5,687 bases of DNA from assembly GCA_022793355.1 (NCBI GenBank), contig JAAWCR010000001.1, positions 1-5,687 on the forward strand. Reading direction: 5' to 3'. The DNA comes from Lawsonibacter sp. Its GTDB lineage: Bacteria; Bacillota; Clostridia; Oscillospirales; Oscillospiraceae. Of this stretch, positions 1 through 4,943 are shown one piece after another (position 1 is the stretch's first letter; every line of letters starts with the position of its first letter). The notes below the pieces were generated by a model. That model had not been told where the DNA came from. It made no database searches and saw nothing but the letters and a program-made list of their open reading frames with translations. Made by a program: the position numbers and the translations under genes.

Positions 1-483
1 AACCAGGGCATTACCGCCTCCGTCCCGGTGATCGTCTACGGCCGGGGGCTGGGCGTGAGCGAGGAGAAACTGTTCCGGGCCCTGACGCTGTCCAACCTGA
101 TCACCATCCACCAAAAAACCCGCATTGGCCGGCTGTCCGCCTACTGCGGCGCGGTGAGCGCCGGGGCGGCGGCGGGGGCGGCTATCGCCTATCTGGACGG
201 CGGCGGCTACGAGGAGATTATCCATACCGTCGTCAACGCCCTGGCGATTATCTCCGGCATGATCTGCGATGGGGCCAAGGCCTCCTGCGCCGGAAAAATC
301 GCAGCCGCCATTGACGCCGGGGTGCTGGGCTACCGGATGTACCAGCGGGGCCAGCAATTTTACGGCGGCGACGGCATCCTCTCCCATGGGGTGGAAAAAA
401 CCCTGGACAATGTGGGTCGGCTGGGCAAAATCGGCATGCGCTCCACCGACAAGGAAATCTTGCAGATTATGCTGCAAACCTGA
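1..483 (+). CDS. UPF0597 / L-cysteine desulfidase family protein (CyuA/YhaM-like), 3' part only
   Basis: The reading frame is open from base 1, so this is the last 160 residues of a protein whose family is usually about 430 residues; the real start lies left of the window. It begins with NQGITASVPV, the conserved GNQG-type segment of the family. An SNLITIHQK segment follows, then LSAYCG (Cys at visible residue 49), and then MICDGAKASC (Cys 89 and Cys 96). Characterised members such as archaeal L-cysteine desulfidase and E. coli CyuA (YhaM) bind a [4Fe-4S] cluster through three cysteines with nearly this spacing (about 40, then 7). They convert L-cysteine to pyruvate, ammonia and sulfide in the cytoplasm. 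The fold is shared with the alpha part of Fe-S L-serine dehydratase, so a serine ammonia-lyase label is also possible. All three cluster cysteines are present, and the gene ends at a TGA before a probable terminator. The family call is firm; the exact substrate is inferred. Confidence 0.9.
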   Translation, partial: NQGITASVPVIVYGRGLGVSEEKLFRALTLSNLITIHQKTRIGRLSAYCGAVSAGAAAGAAIAYLDGGGYEEIIHTVVNALAIISGMICDGAKASCAGKIAAAIDAGVLGYRMYQRGQQFYGGDGILSHGVEKTLDNVGRLGKIGMRSTDKEILQIMLQT

Positions 484-529
484 TTCCATATGCAAAAACC
501 GCCCCTTCCGGTTAATTAGGAAGCGAATG

Positions 530-569
530 CCCGCTGAAAGGAAGTTGCTTTCCGGCGGGTGTTCCTTTA
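530..569 (+). terminator. probable intrinsic terminator of the UPF0597 gene
   Basis: The stem pairs CCCGC (530-534) with GCGGG (555-559) and GAAAG (536-540) with CTTTC (548-552). A small asymmetric internal loop separates the two halves, and the loop is 7 nt (GAAGTTG). The downstream tract at 560-569 is T-rich but interrupted (TGTTCCTTTA), so efficiency may be moderate. It lies 46 nt after the TGA of the upstream gene and before the SUKH-like gene. Confidence 0.6.
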
Positions 570-573
570 TAAG
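545..573 (+). promoter_or_regulatory. candidate sigma-A promoter for the SUKH-like gene
   Basis: TTGCTT (545-550) and TATAAG (568-573) are separated by 17 nt. This is a weak -35 and a 5/6 match to the -10 consensus. Transcription would begin near 580 and give a leader of about 40 nt before the ATG at 623. The -35 lies inside the 3' half of the upstream terminator hairpin, so the two elements share bases. The call rests on motif match and position only. Confidence 0.4.
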
Positions 574-622
574 AATCTTATCGGCAAATCGGTAATGCTT
601 CAGAAAACGTTTGGAGGGCAAA

Positions 623-1444
623 ATGCAGCAGGGATTTTATATTTATCGGAATAACATCTACTATGGAAGTTATCGTGCGGAACAAGCTTCCGGTTACCAG
701 AACGTTTCACTCAGCAGACCGGAGTGCATTTTGACCGCCCACCCGGTTAACAAAGAAGATCGGGCAGTTCGTTTTTGGGAAAACCATCATTTACTGGAAC
801 CTGAATTTACAGATTTACAAGCAATGATATTTAAGATGCAATCGTTTATGAACCTCAGCTTAAACAAAGATATTGATTTTTCCCCAGCGGAAGAAAAACT
901 GGAGGTTCCTTTTCCTGTAGAATTAAAGCTTGTTTACACAGCCATTTTCAATCATAAGGAATATTTTACAAACGTTGAACATTTCTTGCCGCTTGACGAG
1001 ATCTATGCAGAACAGGGAATCATTGTTTTCTTTAAGAAAAAGCGGGTGCCTATTGCCGGTTACGATATAGAAAGCGGATGCCTTGCGCAATATTACAAAA
1101 AGGAATGGCATATAGAGAAGAACGGCTTTTGCTGCTACCAGTTTTGTGTGGGCAGAATGCTCACAATTGCGCTGGAGAATAAACCAGTTTTTAGAAAAGG
1201 AAGATGTAAAGGCACGTTCGTAACAACACTTGATATTGAGCGGGAATTAATAAAATTTTGTAATGAGCAATATCATCTTTTGTCAGAATTCAATGCGTAT
1301 GGAATTGCTGTAATGTATTCGAATGAAGGCCTGATTGCATGGATACGAAGCAATGGATTTTATGCCGATATTCATGCGGGAGCCATTGATGAATCGCATT
1401 TAGAGGCGTTTGGAACGTATTTAGGTCAAATCACATGGCAATAA
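623..1444 (+). CDS. SUKH (SMI1/KNR4)-superfamily-like protein, possible immunity protein
   Basis: The ATG at 623 is chosen because GGAGG (613-617) sits 5 nt before it; an in-frame TTG at 611 would overlap that site. The product is 273 residues, with no signal peptide or membrane segment, so it is probably cytoplasmic. Residues 94-180 resemble the SUKH fold: a PFPVELKLVY helix, then FLPLDEIYAEQGIIVFF, a GYDIE strand, a W-containing strand (EWHIEK) and a final helix (FCVGRMLTIAL). The ENQ-like turn usual after the second strand is replaced by KKKRVP. Residues 1-90 are not recognised. Residues 195-273 form a second alpha/beta segment with IRSNGFYADIHAG. SUKH proteins commonly neutralise nuclease or deaminase toxins of contact-dependent and polymorphic systems, but no toxin gene is adjacent, so that role is inference. 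Sampled lines have roughly 32-37% GC, against more than 60% in flanking genes, which suggests horizontal acquisition. The gene is intact and converges on the alcohol dehydrogenase gene. Confidence 0.7.
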   Translation: MQQGFYIYRNNIYYGSYRAEQASGYQNVSLSRPECILTAHPVNKEDRAVRFWENHHLLEPEFTDLQAMIFKMQSFMNLSLNKDIDFSPAEEKLEVPFPVELKLVYTAIFNHKEYFTNVEHFLPLDEIYAEQGIIVFFKKKRVPIAGYDIESGCLAQYYKKEWHIEKNGFCCYQFCVGRMLTIALENKPVFRKGRCKGTFVTTLDIERELIKFCNEQYHLLSEFNAYGIAVMYSNEGLIAWIRSNGFYADIHAGAIDESHLEAFGTYLGQITWQ

Positions 1445-1485
1445 AGGAAATCACCTCCAGGTTGCTGCGTTCTCCCTCACACGCT

Positions 1486-1500
1486 GTTCCGGAACGTTCC
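1486..1500. repeat. two overlapping 10-bp palindromes
   Basis: GTTCCGGAACGTTCC reads as GTTCC-GGAAC-GTTCC. GTTCCGGAAC (1486-1495) and GGAACGTTCC (1491-1500) are each perfect palindromes sharing the central five bases. The site lies between the convergent SUKH-like and alcohol dehydrogenase genes. It could be a dimeric protein-binding site or chance; nothing nearby shows which. Confidence 0.4.
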
Positions 1501-1522
1501 ATCGTGGGTTACACCGTACAAA

Positions 1523-1559
1523 AGGGGCAAGGCAAACCATTGCGGTTTGTCTTGCCCTT
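1523..1559. terminator. strong hairpin between convergent genes, likely bidirectional terminator
   Basis: A 16-bp stem runs 1523-1538 against 1544-1559 around the 5-nt loop ATTGC, with two G-T pairs and no mismatch. On the minus strand the stem is followed by TTTTGT, which fits a terminator for the alcohol dehydrogenase gene; its TGA lies 33 nt before the hairpin. On the plus strand the following sequence is only weakly T-rich (TTAACGTTT), so it may also stop transcription from the SUKH-like gene, but less efficiently. Confidence 0.8.
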
Positions 1560-1592
1560 AACGTTTCATGAAGCCCCAGGAGAGGTTTTTTG

Positions 1593-2774
1593 TCAATGAT
1601 TTGCCATTTCGTAAATTTTCAGGCAGTCCGCTTCCAGCAGCACCTTGGCTACGCCCTTTTTCCCGCCGCCGGCCACGATGCACATCTTTGCCATTGTCTC
1701 CATCTGCTCCTGCGTGGGGGAGATGCCCAGCTCAGAGAAACAGGTGGGCATATCGATGGAGCGGTAAAAGTCCTCCATAGCCTCGATGCCTTTCCTGGCG
1801 GTCTCCTCCGGAGCCCCGTCCGCCTTTACGCCCATCACATTGACGGCGAACTTTACAAACCGGTCCAGGCAGGCCTGGTACACATACCGGGCCCAGCTGC
1901 CCCACACGGCGGCAAGGCCCGCGCCGTGGGTCACGTCGAACATGCCGCCGATCTCGTGCTCTAGACCGTGAGACGCCCAGTCGCCGCCGTCGCTGCCACA
2001 GCCGGTAAGGCCGTTATGGGACAGGCTTCCGGCCCACATAATCTCCGCCCGAGCGTCGTAGTTCCCGGGGTCAGCGTGGAGAATTTGCGCGTTGCGCATT
2101 ACCGTACGCATCAGCCCTTCAGCCAGGCAGTCGGTGAGCTCCATGGTGCCGTTAGGGGTAAAATACCGCTCCATGGTGTGCATCAGGATGTCGGTACAGC
2201 CGCTGGCCGTCTGGTAGGGGGGCAGGGTCAGGGTGAGCTCCGGATTCATCACAGCGAATCTGGCCCGGCAGATATCGTTGTTGTAGCCCCGCTTAACGCC
2301 CCCTTCGTCCTTGGTGATGACGCTGCTGTTGCTCATCTCGCTGCCTGCGGCGGCGATGGTGAGCACCGTTCCCACCGGCAGGCAGGCTTGCGCCTGACGC
2401 GTGTGGTCATAGAGTTCCCATACGTCAGCCTCCTCCGCCACACCGTAGGCGATGGCCTTGGCGGAATCAATCACGCTGCCGCCGCCTACTGCCAGGATGA
2501 AATCGACCTTCTCCTTTTTCGACAGCTCGATGCCCTGGTATACCAGGGACAGGCGGGGATTGGGCACCACGCCGCCCAGCTCCGCATAGGCCACGCCCTC
2601 CCGGTCCAGCGCGGCCTTCACCCGGTTCAGCAGTCCGGAGCGGACCACGCTACCGCCGCCATAGTGAATCAGGACCTTTTTGCAGCCCTGCTCCTTCACC
2701 AGCGCGCCGACCTGCTCCTCCGCGCCCTTGCCAAACACCACTTTGGTTGGGGTATAGTAAGTAAAATGAAACAT
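1593..2774 (-). CDS. iron-containing alcohol dehydrogenase, BDH/YqhD type
   Basis: This is a complete 393-residue protein of normal length for group III Fe-ADHs, which reduce aldehydes to alcohols (butanal to butanol, and other aldehydes) with NAD(P)H in the cytoplasm. The ATG at 2774 is chosen because GGAGGAG (2780-2786) lies 5 nt upstream; an in-frame ATG at 2807 lacks such a site. Visible signatures are FGKG near residue 14, HYGGGSV (37-43), PNPR (71-74) and the nucleotide-binding GGGSVIDSAKAI (97-108). The metal ligands expected from YqhD are all present: Asp195 and His199 in TDILMH, His269 in SHGLEHE, and His283 in DVTHGAGLA. The 14-residue gap between the last two histidines matches YqhD. 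The HYGGGSV segment places it in the butanol dehydrogenase/YqhD subgroup rather than the FucO or GldA groups. Cofactor preference (NADH or NADPH) and true substrate cannot be read from the sequence. It has its own promoter and a strong terminator, so it is probably monocistronic. Confidence 0.95.
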   Translation of the reverse strand: MFHFTYYTPTKVVFGKGAEEQVGALVKEQGCKKVLIHYGGGSVVRSGLLNRVKAALDREGVAYAELGGVVPNPRLSLVYQGIELSKKEKVDFILAVGGGSVIDSAKAIAYGVAEEADVWELYDHTRQAQACLPVGTVLTIAAAGSEMSNSSVITKDEGGVKRGYNNDICRARFAVMNPELTLTLPPYQTASGCTDILMHTMERYFTPNGTMELTDCLAEGLMRTVMRNAQILHADPGNYDARAEIMWAGSLSHNGLTGCGSDGGDWASHGLEHEIGGMFDVTHGAGLAAVWGSWARYVYQACLDRFVKFAVNVMGVKADGAPEETARKGIEAMEDFYRSIDMPTCFSELGISPTQEQMETMAKMCIVAGGGKKGVAKVLLEADCLKIYEMANH

Positions 2775-2779
2775 GTTTT

Positions 2780-2786
2780 CTCCTCC
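2780..2786 (-). promoter_or_regulatory. Shine-Dalgarno site that fixes the alcohol dehydrogenase start
   Basis: GGAGGAG on the minus strand, 5 nt (AAAAC) before the ATG at 2774. It rules out the upstream in-frame ATG at 2807, which would add 11 residues that do not fit the family and would place this site inside the coding region. Confidence 0.85.
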
Positions 2787-2807
2787 AAGCGCATCTTTCA
2801 AGCGCAT
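2786..2807 (-). repeat. 9-bp direct repeat in the leader of the alcohol dehydrogenase gene
   Basis: On the minus strand ATGCGCTTG occurs twice, at 2799-2807 and 2786-2794, separated by the 4 nt AAAG (period 13). The pair lies just downstream of the predicted transcription start and touches the Shine-Dalgarno site. That position suits an operator or an RNA-level control element, but the role is inferred. Confidence 0.6.
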
Positions 2808-2818
2808 TTGATGGGAAT

Positions 2819-2847
2819 ATTATACCATTAAAATCTTTCCAGCACAA
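2819..2847 (-). promoter_or_regulatory. sigma-A promoter of the alcohol dehydrogenase gene
   Basis: On the minus strand a perfect TATAAT (2819-2824) is preceded by TGG, giving an extended -10. TTGTGC (2842-2847) lies 17 nt upstream as a weak -35. The start would fall near 2812, giving a leader of just under 40 nt that contains the direct repeat. The -35 overlaps the last three bases of the hairpin that ends the upstream gene. Confidence 0.75.
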
Positions 2848-2874
2848 GGGCCGCCCCAGAGGGAGCGGCCCTTG
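2845..2874 (-). terminator. GC-rich hairpin after the SLH enzyme gene, probable terminator
   Basis: On the minus strand CAAGGGCCGC (2865-2874) pairs perfectly with GCGGCCCTTG (2845-2854). An inner CCC/GGG can add three more pairs around a TCT loop. It starts 6 nt after the TAA of the SLH gene. No T-run follows directly (TGCTGGAAAGATTTT), so it may act as a weak terminator or as an mRNA 3'-end stabiliser. Confidence 0.6.
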
Positions 2875-2880
2875 CTGCCG

Positions 2881-4779
2881 TTATTTCAGGTTTTTGTACA
2901 TTCTCAGAGCGATGGACAGGGCCTGCTCAATGGTAGCCGAGCCCTTGGGGCTGAAGTTGGTGCCGTCGCCGCTGACAATGCCTTTGCCGGACATAAAGGC
3001 CACGGCGCTCTTTGCCCAGTCGCCAATGGAGGCATCGTCCGCGAAGGAGGTGGCGTCCAAAGCAGGAACCTCCCCGCCCAGCTTGGTATAGACTCTGGAG
3101 AGCATAACTGCGGCCTGCTCGCGGGTTACCGGGCTGTCGGGGGCAAATTTCCCGTCGCCTATACCGCTGACAAACCCTGCCGCCGCCGCTCGGAGGACGT
3201 CGGGGTCATTGGTATCCGTAAAAGGGTTCTCCGCGGCGGGGGCGATTTTCTCACCGCTAGGGGCCATAGCCTCAAACAGTTTTATCATCGTGGTGGCAAA
3301 CTGCGCCCGGGTGATATTGACGCGGTAGTCGCTCCCCAGCTTGTCCGACACCAGCCCGTCCGCAATGGCCTCATTCACCTGGTCCTTGGCCCAGCCGTCC
3401 ACCTGAGCGCCATTGCCGGCCAAAATGGCGGGGGCCGTAGTCTGGAACTTATAGCTCTTGGTGGCGCCGTTGCTGAACGTGACGGCAACGGTGTGCTCGC
3501 CGGTGGTCAGGGCGGCGGTGTCCAGGTTGAAGGCATAGGGGTACTCGCTCACGGTGGCCATGACCTTACCGTCTACCGACCAGGTGGCGCTTAGCTTGTC
3601 GGAGGCCCAGCTGTAGGCGGCCAGGGACATAACGCCTTCCCACTTGCCGGTGTAGGCGGACAGCTTGGTGTAAAAGGATCCTGCCTCCCCAACGCTGTGT
3701 GCCAGGGTGGGGTTGGCGGACACAGCCTGCCGGTAGGCAGCGGTGACCGTGGGATTGGTGTAGAAAGTGTAGTCCACGCCGGTCCAGCTGTCGCCGTAAT
3801 CAGAGCTTACAATGGCCTTGACCTCGGGGTAGACCATGGGCAGGAAGGAGTAGGCCCGGGCCATCCGGTCAGCTGCCCAGGAGGAATTATCCTGTCCCTT
3901 GAACTGGTTGCAGGATCCGCCTTCGGTGACGATGATGGGCCGGCGGTGCAGCCGGGACATGTTCACCACCTGCTGGATGTTCAGCAGCGCGTCGCCGTAA
4001 GCGCCCACGCCGTAGAAGCCGTCCCGTGCGGTGTCGCCGCTGTGGTGCCAGCGGTCATAGTACAGCGAGACGCCGATCCAGTCCACATAGCTGTCGCCGG
4101 GGTAATAGATATCCATGTCCACCTTGTGTCCGCTGCTGTAGTTGGGGGAAAAGACCAGCGCGGCGCGGGGAGCCCGGGCCCGGGCAATCTCGGCGATGTG
4201 CCGGTAGGCGGCGATGAAGTCCTCGGCCTTGGGCCGGTCGTCCCACACGTTCACCTCACCGCCGATCCGGACAAATACGGGGCAGCTGAGGGTATTCAGA
4301 TAGGAAAAGCTTTCATTCAACTTGGCGTCGTAAGCTCCGGCGGTAATCTGGGGGCAGTCGGAGCCCTCGTTGTCGAAGTTGATGTAAACCAGAAAGGCCC
4401 GGTTCCCCTCTTGGAGGGCGGGACCGTAGATATAGGACCAGTACTCCAGGGTGTAGTCGTTGCTCAGCCCGTAGTAGTAGGACACAACCGACTCGCCGGC
4501 CGCAGCCATATGGTCCAGGTTGGTAATGCCATATCTTCCGTCGCTGCGGTTGCCGGCGGCGGCGGTACGTCCGTAGAGCACGCCGCTTTTGGGCTCATGC
4601 TTCATGTTGTACTGCGGGTAATCGGATCCAGGGGTCTTGGTAACCGCATAGATCTCCGTACGGGGATCCAGGTCCTTATAGGCGGTTCCGCTGGTGGTGG
4701 TGCTCATGTCGGCCAGAGCGGGAACCGTCAGGCTCAGACACATAGCCAGAGTCAGGACAAGGGATACAGCTTTCTTCAC
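2881..4779 (-). CDS. secreted GH26-like glycoside hydrolase with C-terminal SLH repeats
   Basis: This is a complete 632-residue protein with a GTG start at 4779; AAAGGAG (4789-4795) lies 9 nt upstream, and nearby ATGs are out of frame. Residues 1-23 are a signal peptide (MKKA, hydrophobic core, VPALA) with likely cleavage after Ala23; LAMC is not a good lipobox. Residues about 65-345 look like a GH26-type TIM barrel. PVFVRIGGEVNVW carries the putative acid/base Glu175, YPGDSYVDWIGVSLY follows, and PIIVTEGG carries the putative nucleophile Glu286. The gap of 111 residues is close to that in GH26 mannanases. Residues about 375-447 form an Ig-like beta segment. Residues about 460-505, 518-568 and 578-630 are three SLH repeats that would anchor the protein to a wall polymer. 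The third repeat has TIEQ where repeats one and two have TRAQ and TREQ, losing the arginine. A role in cleaving beta-mannan or another beta-glycan at the cell surface is inferred; substrate is unknown and activity unproven. Confidence 0.85.
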   Translation of the reverse strand: MKKAVSLVLTLAMCLSLTVPALADMSTTTSGTAYKDLDPRTEIYAVTKTPGSDYPQYNMKHEPKSGVLYGRTAAAGNRSDGRYGITNLDHMAAAGESVVSYYYGLSNDYTLEYWSYIYGPALQEGNRAFLVYINFDNEGSDCPQITAGAYDAKLNESFSYLNTLSCPVFVRIGGEVNVWDDRPKAEDFIAAYRHIAEIARARAPRAALVFSPNYSSGHKVDMDIYYPGDSYVDWIGVSLYYDRWHHSGDTARDGFYGVGAYGDALLNIQQVVNMSRLHRRPIIVTEGGSCNQFKGQDNSSWAADRMARAYSFLPMVYPEVKAIVSSDYGDSWTGVDYTFYTNPTVTAAYRQAVSANPTLAHSVGEAGSFYTKLSAYTGKWEGVMSLAAYSWASDKLSATWSVDGKVMATVSEYPYAFNLDTAALTTGEHTVAVTFSNGATKSYKFQTTAPAILAGNGAQVDGWAKDQVNEAIADGLVSDKLGSDYRVNITRAQFATTMIKLFEAMAPSGEKIAPAAENPFTDTNDPDVLRAAAAGFVSGIGDGKFAPDSPVTREQAAVMLSRVYTKLGGEVPALDATSFADDASIGDWAKSAVAFMSGKGIVSGDGTNFSPKGSATIEQALSIALRMYKNLK

Positions 4780-4788
4780 ATTTCATTT

Positions 4789-4795
4789 CTCCTTT
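4789..4795 (-). promoter_or_regulatory. Shine-Dalgarno site for the GTG-started SLH enzyme gene
   Basis: AAAGGAG on the minus strand, 9 nt before GTG at 4779. Two ATGs overlap the spacer: one at 4786 is out of frame and one at 4780 is followed at once by TGA. Neither can start this protein, and the residues after GTG (KKAVSLVL) make a proper signal-peptide n-region, which supports the GTG. Confidence 0.75.
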
Positions 4796-4798
4796 CGT

Positions 4799-4815
4799 CT
4801 GCCGGACCACGGCAG
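4799..4815 (-). other. stem-loop in the 5' leader of the SLH enzyme gene
   Basis: CTGCCG (4799-4804) pairs with CGGCAG (4810-4815) around a 5-nt loop. In the minus-strand transcript this 6-bp GC-rich hairpin ends 3 nt before the Shine-Dalgarno site. It could protect the 5' end of the mRNA or tune ribosome access; this is inferred from position. Confidence 0.5.
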
Positions 4816-4830
4816 AGCATTCTGACTTCC

Positions 4831-4858
4831 ATTATAGCAAGAATTGGAGAAAAAACAA
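4831..4858 (-). promoter_or_regulatory. sigma-A promoter of the SLH enzyme gene
   Basis: On the minus strand a perfect TATAAT (4831-4836) is preceded by TGC, giving an extended -10. TTGTTT (4853-4858) lies 16 nt upstream in a T-rich stretch. The start would be near 4824, giving a leader of about 45 nt with the stem-loop at 4799-4815. This makes the gene a transcription unit separate from the upstream sugar-binding protein gene. Confidence 0.75.
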
Positions 4859-4943
4859 TATTCCCGCTGCATAGGGTAAAGCCCGGTCCGTTTGGGGATA
4901 TATGGCGCAGGCGAGAGATTTTCCATCCGGAAAAACAAAATTT

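Noticed and set aside
497..523. Short alternative stems AACCG/CGGTT and CTTCC/GGAAG between the UPF0597 stop and its terminator
   Set aside because: Each is only 5 bp, they exclude each other, and the better hairpin at 530-559 explains termination.
269..595. 108-codon open frame overlapping the UPF0597 gene in another frame
   Set aside because: Pro/Cys/Trp-rich translation typical of an off-frame read of GC-rich DNA; it runs through the terminator.
1447..1460. GGAAATCACCTCCAG resembling the 3' end of 16S rRNA (or, on the minus strand, a perfect GGAGGTGAT ribosome site)
   Set aside because: The match covers only the anti-Shine-Dalgarno core with no other rRNA sequence around it, and on the minus strand the nearest ATG (1436) is followed directly by TGA, so no gene follows.
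1968..2831. 287-codon open frame on the plus strand opposite the alcohol dehydrogenase gene
   Set aside because: It is a shadow of the dehydrogenase coding sequence: composition-driven, His- and Ala-rich, with no family resemblance, and it runs through the dehydrogenase promoter.
2872..3594. 240-codon open frame on the plus strand opposite the SLH repeats
   Set aside because: It begins inside the hairpin between genes, lacks a Shine-Dalgarno site, and covers the SLH repeats, whose reading on the minus strand is certain.
4741..4779. Lipoprotein signal (LAMC) in the SLH enzyme
   Set aside because: The residue before Cys14 is Met, which does not fit the small residue needed at that lipobox position, and a normal signal peptidase I site (VPALA) follows.
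4919..4934. TTTTCC-GGAT-GGAAAA hairpin (minus strand) after the MglB-like gene as a terminator
   Set aside because: The stem is only 6 bp and AT-rich, and the sequence after it (TCTCTCGCC) is not a T-run, so termination is not supported.
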